A stretch of 64,000 nt of DNA from Solidesulfovibrio carbinoliphilus subsp. oakridgensis (GCF_000177215.2 NZ_CM001368.1:1674001-1738000); one strand, 5' to 3'; shown: positions 44,202-53,476, numbered from the stretch's first letter. A program made the numbers and translations. The notes: generated by a model from the letters alone, not told the origin.

Positions 44202-45146
44202 ATGAACTTTTCCGTGGGTCTTGGCAGGGATGATGCGGAAAAACGGCTTGAGCAGAACGGCGTCTCCCGCCGCGACTTCATGAAATTTTGCGCCACCGTC
44301 GCCGCGGCCATGGGCATGGGCCCCGCCTTTGCGCCCAAAGTGGCCCAGGCCCTGACGGGCAAACACCGTCCGTCCGTGGTCTGGCTGCACAACGCCGAGT
44401 GCACCGGCTGCACCGAGGCGACGCTGCGCACGATCAAACCCTTTATCGATTCCCTCATCCTCGACACCATCTCCCTGGATTACCAGGAGACCATCATGGC
44501 CGCCGCCGGCGAAGCCGCCGAGGATGCCCTGCACAAGGCCATCGAATCCCCCGACGGATTCTACCTGGTGATCGAGGGCGGCCTGCCCACCATCGACGGC
44601 GGCAACTGGGGCATGGTCTCCGGGCACCCGATGTTCGAGACCACCAAGAAAATCGCCCCCAAGGCCAAGGGCGTCATCTGCATCGGCGCCTGCGCCTGCT
44701 ACGGCGGCATCCAGAAGGCCAAGCCCAATCCGAGCCAGGCCAAGGGCGTCACCGAGGGTCTCGGCATCAAGACCATCAACATCGCCGGCTGCCCGCCCAA
44801 CCCCATCAACTTCGTCGGCGCCGTGGTCCATGTTCTTGAAAAGGGCATCCCGGAACTCGACGACAACGGCCGTCCGAAAATCTTCTTCGGCGAACTGGTC
44901 CACGACAACTGTCCGCGCCTGCCCCACTTCGAGGCTTCCGAATTCGCGCCTTCCTTCGAATCCGAAGAGGCCAAGAAAGGCTACTGCCTCTACGAACTCG
45001 GCTGCAAAGGTCCCGTGACCTACAACAACTGCCCGAAAGTGCTGTTCAACCAGGTCAACTGGCCCGTCCAGGCCGGCCACCCCTGCATCGGATGCAGCGA
45101 GCCGGATTTCTGGGACACCATGACCCCGTTCTACGAGCAGGGCTAG
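44202..45146 (+). CDS. hynB: Periplasmic [NiFe] hydrogenase small subunit
   Basis: 314 residues. The twin-arginine signal SRRDFMKFC lies near residue 23 and directs Tat export. Three Fe-S clusters relay electrons. Proximal-cluster ligands begin at NAECTGCTE near residue 66; GACACYGG and AGCPPNP follow; the medial/distal ligands are in [24 protein letters not shown] and [12 protein letters not shown] 44202 is chosen because AAAGGAGG is correctly spaced; the ATG at 44196 overlaps that site. The sequence is very close to D. fructosivorans hydrogenase. It is first in the hynBAC operon. Confidence 0.95.
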   Translation: MNFSVGLGRDDAEKRLEQNGVSRRDFMKFCATVAAAMGMGPAFAPKVAQALTGKHRPSVVWLHNAECTGCTEATLRTIKPFIDSLILDTISLDYQETIMAAAGEAAEDALHKAIESPDGFYLVIEGGLPTIDGGNWGMVSGHPMFETTKKIAPKAKGVICIGACACYGGIQKAKPNPSQAKGVTEGLGIKTINIAGCPPNPINFVGAVVHVLEKGIPELDDNGRPKIFFGELVHDNCPRLPHFEASEFAPSFESEEAKKGYCLYELGCKGPVTYNNCPKVLFNQVNWPVQAGHPCIGCSEPDFWDTMTPFYEQG

Positions 45147-45220
45147 CACGCTCCCGCATCGGCACGGCCAATACCTGGATCACTCAAACAGCAGCGAACG
45201 TTTCGTGACGGAGGAAGCAT

Positions 45221-46915
45221 ATGGCTGAGAGCAAACCCACGCCGCAATCCACCTTCACCGGCCCCATCGTGGTCGACCCCATTACCCGGATCGAAGGTCA
45301 CCTGCGGATCATGGTCGAGGTGGAAAACGGCAAGGTCAAGGACGCCTGGAGCTCCTCGCAGCTCTTCCGCGGCCTCGAAATCATCCTGAAGGGCCGCGAT
45401 CCCCGCGACGCCCAGCACTTCACCCAGCGCGCCTGCGGCGTGTGCACCTACGTCCACGCCCTGGCCTCCACCCGGTGCGTCGACGACGCCGTCAAGGTCA
45501 ACATCCCGGGCAACGCCCGCATGATGCGAAACCTCGTCATGGCCTCCCAGTACCTGCACGACCACCTCGTCCACTTCTACCACCTGCACGCCCTCGACTG
45601 GGTGGACGTGACCAATGCCCTGAAGGCCGATCCGCAAAAGGCCGCCAAACTGGCCGCCTCCATCGCCCCGGCCCGCCCCGGCAACTCCGCCGAGTCCCTC
45701 AAAGCCGTCCAGGACAAGCTCAAAGCCTTCGTGGCCACCGGACAGCTCGGCATCTTCACCAACGCCTACTTCCTCGGCGGGCACAAGGCCTACTACCTGC
45801 CGCCCGAGGTCGATCTCATCGCCACGGCCCACTACCTGGAAGCCCTGCACCTCCAGGTCAAGGCCGCCAGCGCCATGGCCATTTTGGGCGGCAAAAACCC
45901 CCACACCCAGTTCACGGTCGTGGGCGGCTGCTCCAACTACCAAGCCATGACCAAGGATCCCCTCGCCAACTATCTGGCCCTGACCAAAGAAGTCTGCCAG
46001 TTCGTCAACGACGTCTACATCCCGGACCTCCTGGCCGTGGCCGGCTTCTACAAGGACTGGGGCGGTATCGGCGGCTGCACCAACTACATGGCCTTCGGCG
46101 AATTCGCCTCTGACGAAAGCTCGCCCGAAAAGCACATGGCCAGCTCCTACTTCCCGGCCGGCGTCATCATGAACCGCGACCTCGGCAAGGTCGACGGCGT
46201 CGACCTCGGCGCCATCTACGAGGACGTCAAATACTCGTGGTACACGCCCGGCGCCGACGGCCTGCACCCCTACGACGGCGTCACCGATCCGAAGTACACC
46301 AAGCTCGACGACAAGGACCACTACTCCTGGATGAAGGCCCCCCGCTACAAGGGCAACGCCATGGAGGTCGGTCCCCTGGCCCGTACCTTCATCGCCTACG
46401 CCAAGGGACAGCCGGAGTTCAAAAAGGTCGTGGACATGGTCCTCGGCAAGCTCTCCGTCCCGGCCACGGCCCTGCACTCGACCCTCGGACGCACCGCCGC
46501 CCGCGGCATCGAGACCGCCATCGTCGCCGCCAACATGGAGACCTGGATCAAGGAATTCGCCGACAGCTCGGCCAAAGACAACACCCTTTGCGCCAAATGG
46601 GAAATGCCCGACGAGGCCAAGGGTGTCGGCCTGGTCGACGCCCCCCGCGGCGCCCTGTCCCACTGGATCCGCATCAAGGGCAAAAAGATCGACAACTTCC
46701 AGCTCGTCGTGCCCTCGACCTGGAACCTCGGCCCCCGCGGCGCCAAGGGCGACAAGAGCCCGGTCGAGGAAGCCCTGATCGGCACGCCCATCGCCGACCC
46801 CAAGCGCCCGGTCGAGATCCTGCGCACGGTCCACGCCTTTGACCCCTGCATCGCCTGCGGCGTGCACGTCATCGAGCCCGAGACCAACGAGATCTTGAAG
46901 TTCCGCGTGAGCTAA
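45221..46915 (+). CDS. hynA: Periplasmic [NiFe] hydrogenase large subunit
   Basis: 564 residues. The Ni-Fe site is held by two CxxC pairs: RACGVCTYVH near residue 72 and DPCIACGVH near the C-terminus. Both positions of the second pair are Cys, so this is a [NiFe] and not a [NiFeSe] enzyme. The chain continues VIEPETNEILKFRVS after that His, a peptide normally removed by the maturation protease. It is exported with HynB. It consumes or makes H2 and exchanges electrons with cytochrome c3. CGGAGGAAGC precedes the ATG. Confidence 0.96.
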   Translation: MAESKPTPQSTFTGPIVVDPITRIEGHLRIMVEVENGKVKDAWSSSQLFRGLEIILKGRDPRDAQHFTQRACGVCTYVHALASTRCVDDAVKVNIPGNARMMRNLVMASQYLHDHLVHFYHLHALDWVDVTNALKADPQKAAKLAASIAPARPGNSAESLKAVQDKLKAFVATGQLGIFTNAYFLGGHKAYYLPPEVDLIATAHYLEALHLQVKAASAMAILGGKNPHTQFTVVGGCSNYQAMTKDPLANYLALTKEVCQFVNDVYIPDLLAVAGFYKDWGGIGGCTNYMAFGEFASDESSPEKHMASSYFPAGVIMNRDLGKVDGVDLGAIYEDVKYSWYTPGADGLHPYDGVTDPKYTKLDDKDHYSWMKAPRYKGNAMEVGPLARTFIAYAKGQPEFKKVVDMVLGKLSVPATALHSTLGRTAARGIETAIVAANMETWIKEFADSSAKDNTLCAKWEMPDEAKGVGLVDAPRGALSHWIRIKGKKIDNFQLVVPSTWNLGPRGAKGDKSPVEEALIGTPIADPKRPVEILRTVHAFDPCIACGVHVIEPETNEILKFRVS

Positions 46916-46940
46916 CCCCCCACGCCTCCATAACATCGAC

Positions 46941-46973
46941 AGGGAACCCGGCTTTAGGCCGGGTTCCCTTTTT
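46941..46973 (+). terminator. Hairpin with T-run between hynA and hynC
   Basis: Perfect 12-base arms AGGGAACCCGGC (46941-46952) and GCCGGGTTCCCT (46958-46969) are followed by TTTTT. It looks like a strong intrinsic terminator but stands 13 bases before hynC in the same direction, so it probably lowers protease expression relative to the structural genes. Confidence 0.85.
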
Positions 46974-46985
46974 CAAGGGAAACCC

Positions 46986-47480
46986 ATGACCGAGGCCCCC
47001 AAAAAAATCCTCATCCTCGGCGTCGGCAACATCCTCTACACCGATGAGGGCGTCGGCGTCCGGGCCGTGGAACGGCTCCTTGAGACCTATGAATTTTCCG
47101 ACAACGTCACCCTCATGGACGGCGGCAACCTCGGCATGCGCCTCATGCAGCCGCTCATGGACGCCGACTACTGCATCGTCCTCGACGCCGTGCTCGGCGG
47201 CGACGCGCCAGGCACCATCTACCGCCTGACCGGCGAAGACCTCCGCAAATCCCTGGCCTTCAAGGACTCCATGCACCAGTCCGACCTCGTCGATACCCTC
47301 ATCTACTGCGAACTCATCGGCAAAAGGCCCGATACCGTGGTCATCGGCATGGAACCCTTCGACTTCAAGAACATGGCCGTCGAACTCTCCCCCACCATCG
47401 ACGAACGCCTGCCCGCCATGTGCGACATCGCCCTCAAGGAACTCGCCGACGCCGGCGGCGTCGCCACGCCCAAGGCGTAA
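46986..47480 (+). CDS. hynC: Hydrogenase maturation endopeptidase
   Basis: 164 residues. It cuts the C-terminal peptide of HynA after nickel insertion, in the cytoplasm before export. Motifs are LGVGNILYTDEGVGVRAVE near residue 12 (Ni-binding Glu), VLDAVLGGDAPG near 62 (Asp), and the His of SMHQSDLVD near 98. The CAAGGGAAACCC site precedes the ATG. It follows hynA behind an apparent terminator. Confidence 0.93.
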   Translation: MTEAPKKILILGVGNILYTDEGVGVRAVERLLETYEFSDNVTLMDGGNLGMRLMQPLMDADYCIVLDAVLGGDAPGTIYRLTGEDLRKSLAFKDSMHQSDLVDTLIYCELIGKRPDTVVIGMEPFDFKNMAVELSPTIDERLPAMCDIALKELADAGGVATPKA

Positions 47481-47947
47481 GCCGTAAGCGGCGGCGGGAA
47501 GAAAAGGCGAAGAATGCCTCCGGCGGCCGGGGGGGGATGATCCCCTCCCGGACCCTCCTCAACGGTGATGGACGGGTGGGAGGGATGGCGGAGTCGGACG
47601 GACTGTTGTCGGAAGGGCGCGCGAGAGCGGGTGGCAAGACGTAATCCGCAACATCTTTTCATGCGGTGCGAGGGAAAAATACTCCCTGGTTCCTCTTAAA
47701 AATCGTATACGTAAAATTCCTTTAAACTCACCCCGTCCCCGGGGCGACGGGCCTGTGTGGCCGGAATCGGGTCGGCGTGCTGGCCGGCCTTGCGGCCTGC
47801 GTCGCCGGCCCGATTCCGGCCACACCGACGCACACCCGCCAACGGCCACCAGCCCACCCGCTTCCCCAGCCCCCGCCCACCCCGTTCGGGGGTCCGGGGG
47901 GATGATCCCCCCGGCCGCCGGAGGCATCTTCCTCTTATCCTATCTTC
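47481..47947. repeat. Convergent intergenic region with hairpin repeats 5 and 6 and a 23-base inverted repeat
   Basis: Copy 5 (about 47514-47570) starts ATGCCTCCGGCGGCC after the hynC stop. Copy 6 (47887-47937) ends GCCGCCGGAGGCATC at the mltG stop on the other strand. Between them a different, longer inverted repeat pairs 47755-47777 with 47803-47825 (23 positions, one G-T pair), with a 25-base GC-rich loop. An AT-rich stretch lies at 47640-47735. No gene is seen. Confidence 0.75.
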
Positions 47948-48973
47948 CTACGGCTGCGCCTTGCCGCGACGTCCCCGCTGGTACTTGTTGACGGCGTTGA
48001 CGTGCTCGTCGAGGGTCTTGCTGAATTTGTGTTCGCCTTCGCCGGTGGCGACGAAGTAGTAGAAGTCGTGGATCTCCGGGGCGGTGACGGCCTGCAGGGA
48101 TTTGAGGCCGGGCGAGCAGATGGGGCCCGGGGGCAGGCCGGGGCGGGTGTAGGTGTTGTAGAGGTTGGTGGGGTCTTCGAGGTGGGCCCGGGTCAGGTTG
48201 CCGTTGAACTTGTCGCCGAGGCCGTAGATGATGGTGGGATCGGTCTGGAGCAGCATGCCTTTGGCCAGACGGTTCAGGAACACACCGGCCACGCGTGGCC
48301 GTTCGGCGTCCACGCCGGTTTCCTTTTCCACGAGGGAGGCGAGCGTCACGACGGCGAGGAGGTCCTTGCCGGCGGGTTTGGCGGTGGGCCAGACGAAGTC
48401 GGCCTGCTTCCAGAATTCCTTGAGCATGGCTTCGACGACGTAGGTGCCGTCGTCGCCGCGCTTGCGGGTGAAGAGGTAGGTGTTGGGAAAGAGGAAGCCT
48501 TCGGCGTTGCTGGCCGGAATATTGTATTTCTTGAGCAGTTCCGGGTCGCTGGCGGCTTTGAGGAAGGCGGCCTGGGAGCAGAGGCCGGCTTCTTCGGCCA
48601 GCCGGGCGATCTGGCGCATGGTCAGGCCTTCGGGCGCGGCCAGGCGGTGCTGCACGCCTTTGGCCGTGGTCAGGTAGTCGAGCAGGCGCATGGGCGTCCA
48701 GCCGGTGCTGACTTCGAACTCGCCGGCCTTGACCCGGCCGCCCTTGTCCGTGGCCTTGGCCAGGAGGCGAAAGCCCGTGGCGTCGCGCAGCACGCCTTCG
48801 GCCACGAGCATGTTGGCCACGGCTTCGAAGGACTGGCCCTGTTCGATGTAGACGATTTTCGGCTGTCCCGGCGACTCGGGCGACACGGCCAGGAAGTCGT
48901 AGGCGCGGTAGCCGACGAGGCCGGCCGTCACGAGGACGACGAGGAAGAATCCGAGCAAGAGGGATCGCAGCAT
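47948..48973 (-). CDS. mltG: Endolytic murein transglycosylase
   Basis: 341 residues. One N-terminal membrane helix (LLLGFFLVVLVTAGLVGY) anchors the protein, with the catalytic YceG domain in the periplasm. A LysM-like stretch (VYIEQGQSFEAVANML) precedes the core. The catalytic Glu is in VVTLASLVEKETG near residue 212, followed by ERPRVAGVFLNRL, NLYNTYTRPGLPPGPICSPG. MltG cuts nascent glycan strands. The start lies inside the end of ruvX (46-base overlap), a strong sign of coupled translation. Confidence 0.93.
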   Translation of the reverse strand: MLRSLLLGFFLVVLVTAGLVGYRAYDFLAVSPESPGQPKIVYIEQGQSFEAVANMLVAEGVLRDATGFRLLAKATDKGGRVKAGEFEVSTGWTPMRLLDYLTTAKGVQHRLAAPEGLTMRQIARLAEEAGLCSQAAFLKAASDPELLKKYNIPASNAEGFLFPNTYLFTRKRGDDGTYVVEAMLKEFWKQADFVWPTAKPAGKDLLAVVTLASLVEKETGVDAERPRVAGVFLNRLAKGMLLQTDPTIIYGLGDKFNGNLTRAHLEDPTNLYNTYTRPGLPPGPICSPGLKSLQAVTAPEIHDFYYFVATGEGEHKFSKTLDEHVNAVNKYQRGRRGKAQP

Positions 48974-49386
48974 AACGCTCCGCCGCGCAGGTAGCGCGTA
49001 AGGATCACGGCCGCGGCCTGGGCATCGACCCGGGCCGAGAGTGCGGGGCCGGACAGTCCGGCCTCGCGCAGTTGTTCGGCCGCTTCTTCGGTGGAATGGG
49101 CCTCGTCGACGAGTACGATGGGCAGATCCGTGCGCCGGGAGAGCCTGGCCACGAACTTGCGGACCTGCCGTCCGGTCAGGCTTTCGTCGCCGCCGGCCCG
49201 GGCCGGGTAGCCGACCACGATGGCAGCGATGCCCTGGCTGGTGATAACGTCAAGGAGTTCCCGAAACAAGGCGTCGCGCGTCTGCCAGGCCACGGTGGCG
49301 AAGGGGAAGGCCATCCGGCCCTCGGGATCGGAGACAGCCAACCCCACCCGGGCCTGTCCGTAGTCGATGGCAAGAATTTTCGGCAT
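48928..49386 (-). CDS. ruvX: Holliday-junction resolvase-like / pre-16S rRNA nuclease
   Basis: 152 residues of the YqgF family. An RNase H-like fold is seen from MPKILAIDYGQARVGLAVSD at the start, with IAAIVVGYPARAGG near residue 60 and IVLVDEAHSTEEAAEQL near 95, followed by RVDAQAAAVILTRYL. YqgF processes the 16S rRNA 5' end in E. coli. The C-terminus ends in CCDPSCSDSSSSSS, which is encoded inside mltG and is unusual for the family. The start codon follows GGAGGCCGC, part of a hairpin-repeat module. Confidence 0.88.
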   Translation of the reverse strand: MPKILAIDYGQARVGLAVSDPEGRMAFPFATVAWQTRDALFRELLDVITSQGIAAIVVGYPARAGGDESLTGRQVRKFVARLSRRTDLPIVLVDEAHSTEEAAEQLREAGLSGPALSARVDAQAAAVILTRYLRGGALCCDPSCSDSSSSSS

Positions 49387-49617
49387 GCGGCCTCCGGCGG
49401 CCCTGGAGCCAAGGGTTCGGCGAAAAGGGCCAGGCAGAGGCCTCCGGCGGCCAAAGGGCTGTCGCCCTCTGGACTCCCCTACGGCTTCCGCCAGTTGCCA
49501 CCCGGCCTCGCGGCCACACGACACCCGCCCGGGGGGCCGGGGGGATGATCCCCCCGGCGGGTCCAGGGCAGAGCCCTGGCGGGGTCCGGGGCAGCGCCCC
49601 GGCCGCCGGAGGCCTCT
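49387..49617. repeat. GC-rich hairpin repeats, copies 7 and 8
   Basis: GCCGCCGGAGGC (minus strand) occurs at about 49388-49399, where it supplies the ruvX ribosome site, and again near 49440-49451. Copy 8 (49528-49612) has CCGGGGGGATGATCCCCCCGG, CCAGGGCAGAGCCCTGG, CCGGGGCAGCGCCCCGG and ends GCCGCCGGAGGCC beside the oxidase stop. Confidence 0.8.
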
Positions 49618-49618
49618 T

Positions 49619-52600
49619 TTATCCCCGGACCCGGGCGTCCTTGGCGTTTTTGCGCAAAAGCTTCTTCCACTTCGGGCCGTCCAGGGCCTCGGCCAGGAAT
49701 TCCAGGGTGTGCATGACCTGATGCTTGTCGCGCATTTCCATGAGGATGCGCTGGATGCCCATTTTGCAGGACGGGCAGCCGACCAGGATGGGCATGGCCT
49801 CGGGCGCTTCGGCCAGATTCTCGGCCAGGGTGGCCCGCTTGCGGTCGCGCAGCCGGTTGTAGATGTCCGGCGTGGTCATGGCCCCCATGCCGGACTCGCC
49901 GCAGCAGAAAGGCGAGAGCGCGACCGGCCGGCCCGTCACCTGGGCGACGCTGGCCCGGTACATCTCCGCGCCCTTGGTCTTCGGCACATCGGCCCATTCG
50001 CTGTGGCAGGCGGCGTGGTAGAGGATGGGCACCGCGGCCTCGGCCTCGGACGGCGCGGGGAAATCCAGGCGGCCGAGCAGGAACTGGGTGACGTCCCGGT
50101 GGACGAGGTTCGGGCGCAGGGTTTTGAGTTCGTGCTCCTCCAGGGCCTCCCGGCAGGTGCCGCAGCTGGTCAGGCAGTGGGTGGGGTTGAGCCCCATCCG
50201 CGCGGCCTCTTCGAGGAGGGCGGCCAGGGCGGCGCGGTTCTTCTCGCGGTTGGTCCGGTAGGCCTCGCCCATGCCGGCGGCCAGGAGCGGATAGCCGCAG
50301 CAGAGATGCCGGTGGGGGATGAGGACCGCGACCTCGGCCCGCAGGAGCAGGTGCACGGCAGCCATGCCGATGGTGCTCGAAAAAAGCGATGCCCCGCAGC
50401 CCGGAAAATAGAGGACCGTTTCCGGGGCCTCGCGCCCTTCCTGGGGGATGAAGATGGAGCCCTTGTCCAGGTCCAGGCGCTCGGTCAGGTTGCGAAGGCC
50501 CAAGGACGGGTTGGGGCCGCGAAGGCCGGGGTTCTCGATGCGGTTCCGCCAGAACCCGGGCAGGAGCGGCATGGCCTTGTTGTGAAACTGCTGGCCGTAG
50601 GCCGCGAGCTTGGCCGCCTTGGGGGCGCGGGTGGCCACGTCCTCGACCAGGTAGGACAGGAGCTTGTGTTTGATGGGATGTCCGCCGCAGCCCTGCTGGT
50701 CCAGGAAATTGCGCAGCCCGAGGGCCACCTTGCCGGATTCGATCTTGACCGAGCAGACGCCCGTGCACTTGCCGCAGGCCGTGCAGTGGTCGGTCAGCCG
50801 GCGCAGCTTGTCGAGCAGGCCGGGATCGGGTTCGCCGTGGGTGATCTGCGAATAGTAGATGGCTTCAATCAAGGCGCCGAGGCTGATGTTCTTGTTGCGC
50901 GGATGGTAGAGCATGCCATGCTGCGGCGCGAACATGGGGCAGACCTGCTTGCACTTGCCGCAGCGGTTGCAGAACTGGATGCCGCTCAAGATGGAGATCA
51001 GCGTGTCCTTGTCCGGAAGGGCCGTCTTTTCGAGGTCGCGGATGAGCCGGTTGAACGAGAACGTGTAGGGCTCGACATCGAGCTTGCGGGTGGTCAGCTT
51101 GCCCGGGTTGATGATGTTTTTCGGGTCCACCCGCTTTTTGTAGGCCCGCAGGGCATCGATCTTGTCCTGGGCCAGGAAGGCGATCTTGGTGATGCCGATG
51201 CCGTGCTCGCCCGAGACCGCGCCGCCGAGCGTGGTCACGGTCTCGAAGACCCGCTCGGCCGCTTCCCAGGCCTGGCGCATCATGTCCGGGTCGTTGGAGT
51301 TGACCGGGATGTTGACGTGGCAGTTTCCGTCGCCGGCGTGCATGTGGCTGGCCACCTCGATGCGGGTGGCGGACATCTCGGCATGGATAGCGGCCAGACG
51401 GTCCTTGAGGCGCGGGTAGCGCGAGGCGAGGTCGGTGAAGAAATAGTGGGTCTGGACCTCGACTTCCGAGTCGGACAGCTCCCGGGCCGTGATCCGGCCG
51501 CGCAGCACCCGGTCGCAGAACTCCAGCTCCATGGCGATGAATTCGTCCGAGGCCGGCAGGCCGTGCAGGCGGCTGGCGTTTTGCAAGGCCGTGCGGTAGG
51601 CCCGGGCGATGCAGTGGAGATTCAGGTCTTCGAGAAATTCGGCGAATTCCGGCACCACGGACAGCGGAATGACCACGTCCTCGTTGATTTTAAATCCCGA
51701 CGTCCGCTTGGAGATGGCCGACAGCTTGTGGCGGTCCTCCCAGTAGAGCTCGGCGGTCTTGGCGTCTTTGGCCTCGAACACGTCCACGTTGTCGTAGGGA
51801 TCGACGATGTCCACGATGTCGGCCGCAGCCCGCAGCATGGCGTCCTCGTCGTCGGAGTCGAGCTGCAGGAGCAGGACCGAGATGGGGTCGCCTTCGTACT
51901 GGGTGGACTTCTTGGCGTAGTTGATGGCCCGGACGTATTTGGAGTTGAACTCTTCCAGGGCCGAAATCTTGACCGCGTCGCCTTCCTCGCGGATGCGGTT
52001 TCTAAGGCCCACCACGTCGCGGATGACGCACATGGCGTTTTTCATGGACCGGCCGAAAAACTCCAGGCACAGCGTCCGGGAATACCGGGGAATCGGATAG
52101 AGAACGAAACAGGCCTCGGTGATGATGCCGTCCACGCCCTCTTTCTGCACGCCGGGCAGGCCCCCCAGGTACTTGTTGGACACGTCCTTGCCGAGGTTCA
52201 CCCCCCGGATCTGGTTGCCCGGCAGCCGGATCACGTCGCGCACCGCACCGTCCCCGTCCACGACCTCGAACACGGCCGTCTCCTCGGGGCGGATCTTGTG
52301 GCGCGGGTGATCGACCCGCCGGACCTCGATCTCCTCGCCCGTGGCCTCGACCATCTTGTAGCTGATGATGTTGTCGAGGGTGGTGCCGTATTCGAAGGCG
52401 AACGGGCCGCCGGCGTTTTCCGCGATGTTGCCGCCAAGGGACGAGGCGGCCTTGGAGGCCGGGTCCACGGTAAAAAGCAGGCCCTTGGCCTCGGCGGCCT
52501 TGATGGCCGTCAGGGTGATGACCCCGGTCTGGGCGCACAGCGTCCTGGCCTCGGTGTCGATGGACAGGATGTTCTTGAACTTGGAGAGACTGAGGATCAC

Positions 52601-53152
52601 CGAGCGCCGGTGGGCCGGGATGGCCCCGCCGGTCAGGCCCGAGCCGCCGCCGCGCGGGATGATGGCGAATTCGAGCTCGTTGGCCAGGCGCAGGATGTGG
52701 CGGATGTGGTCCCCGGACTCGGGCAGGAGCATGCAAAGGGGCATCTCCATGCGCAGGTCCGTGGCGTCGGTGGAGCACTCGACCAGGGAATGGGGGGCCG
52801 TGACCACGTCCTCGTGGGGCAGAAACTGCCGGAGCCGCTCGACCAGGTTGTCGCGAAACCGGCCGTCCGCCTCGTACACGTCCCAGAAGGCCTTGTAGGC
52901 CTTGCGGATGGTGCGCGGATACTCGCCCCAGGACTTGGGGTTGGCGTCGGCCAGCCGTTTTTCCACCGAGGCCTTGACGTCGCCCGGGTTCACGAATGGA
53001 TTGGCCCGGACCAGGAACAGTTCGCCGGCCACGGCCACGGCCAGGTTTTTCGCGTCTTCGGGCCAGGTTTCCAGCTCGCTTGCGGCGATATCGAGGACAC
53101 GCGGCACCAGCCGCTCGAGGGGAAGGGAAATATGGGGCGTTCGCTCCGACAT
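49619..53152 (-). CDS. Large FAD/Fe-S oxidoreductase (lactate-dehydrogenase-like, HdrD-type C-terminus)
   Basis: 1177 residues. The N-terminal FAD-binding type 4 domain is marked by AIIPRGGGSGLTGGAIP near residue 165. A lactate/glycolate oxidase C-terminal domain ends near residue 700 (HMHAGDGNCHVNIPVN and GEHGIG). Two [4Fe-4S] motifs follow: CNRCGKCKQVCP near 722 and CTACGKCTGVC near 788. The C-terminal part has two cysteine-rich CCG modules (YFPGCG...; HAACHSEW..., PFCCGESG). It probably oxidises a 2-hydroxyacid such as D-lactate and sends electrons to the quinone pool or other carriers. GGAAGCG precedes the ATG. Confidence 0.85.
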   Translation of the reverse strand: MSERTPHISLPLERLVPRVLDIAASELETWPEDAKNLAVAVAGELFLVRANPFVNPGDVKASVEKRLADANPKSWGEYPRTIRKAYKAFWDVYEADGRFRDNLVERLRQFLPHEDVVTAPHSLVECSTDATDLRMEMPLCMLLPESGDHIRHILRLANELEFAIIPRGGGSGLTGGAIPAHRRSVILSLSKFKNILSIDTEARTLCAQTGVITLTAIKAAEAKGLLFTVDPASKAASSLGGNIAENAGGPFAFEYGTTLDNIISYKMVEATGEEIEVRRVDHPRHKIRPEETAVFEVVDGDGAVRDVIRLPGNQIRGVNLGKDVSNKYLGGLPGVQKEGVDGIITEACFVLYPIPRYSRTLCLEFFGRSMKNAMCVIRDVVGLRNRIREEGDAVKISALEEFNSKYVRAINYAKKSTQYEGDPISVLLLQLDSDDEDAMLRAAADIVDIVDPYDNVDVFEAKDAKTAELYWEDRHKLSAISKRTSGFKINEDVVIPLSVVPEFAEFLEDLNLHCIARAYRTALQNASRLHGLPASDEFIAMELEFCDRVLRGRITARELSDSEVEVQTHYFFTDLASRYPRLKDRLAAIHAEMSATRIEVASHMHAGDGNCHVNIPVNSNDPDMMRQAWEAAERVFETVTTLGGAVSGEHGIGITKIAFLAQDKIDALRAYKKRVDPKNIINPGKLTTRKLDVEPYTFSFNRLIRDLEKTALPDKDTLISILSGIQFCNRCGKCKQVCPMFAPQHGMLYHPRNKNISLGALIEAIYYSQITHGEPDPGLLDKLRRLTDHCTACGKCTGVCSVKIESGKVALGLRNFLDQQGCGGHPIKHKLLSYLVEDVATRAPKAAKLAAYGQQFHNKAMPLLPGFWRNRIENPGLRGPNPSLGLRNLTERLDLDKGSIFIPQEGREAPETVLYFPGCGASLFSSTIGMAAVHLLLRAEVAVLIPHRHLCCGYPLLAAGMGEAYRTNREKNRAALAALLEEAARMGLNPTHCLTSCGTCREALEEHELKTLRPNLVHRDVTQFLLGRLDFPAPSEAEAAVPILYHAACHSEWADVPKTKGAEMYRASVAQVTGRPVALSPFCCGESGMGAMTTPDIYNRLRDRKRATLAENLAEAPEAMPILVGCPSCKMGIQRILMEMRDKHQVMHTLEFLAEALDGPKWKKLLRKNAKDARVRG

Positions 53153-53476
53153 AATGGGCGCTTCCGGCGAGGGTTGAAATGAGGGGAGGGAGTCAGATAA
53201 TGCCGAACCCGGCAAATGGCAAGGTTGGGCCCGCCCTTCCCGCCGGACCGTCGCCGTCGGCCGGCCGGTCCCGGGTCGCCGCGCGACCTGTCTTTTCTGT
53301 AACCGTTTCCCCAGAGTCCGCAACCGCTTTCCACACGCCCGGTCCCGGCGCTTCGCCCCGCCGGGACCGGGTCTCCTGCCGTTTCGCCGGACGCAGAGGC
53401 GGACGGCGACCGGCCGCAAAAAAGCGGGCGGCCCTTTCGGACCGCCCGCCGCTGTCTCGATGCTTCGCCGGGGCCC
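53153..53476. other. Upstream region of the FAD/Fe-S oxidase
   Basis: About 260 bases without a recognised gene or clear promoter separate the oxidase start from the terminator at 53418-53450. The sequence is GC-rich with no obvious inverted repeat. Confidence 0.4.
53418..53450 (-). terminator. Intrinsic terminator of the YeiH operon
   Basis: On the minus strand GCGGGCGGTCC pairs with GGCCGCCCGC around a short loop, followed by six Ts. It lies just after the small gene at 53477-53650. Confidence 0.88.

Noticed and set aside
46840-46870. [NiFeSe] hydrogenase
   Set aside because: The C-terminal motif is DPCIAC with Cys in both positions and no UGA, so the enzyme is the [NiFe] type.
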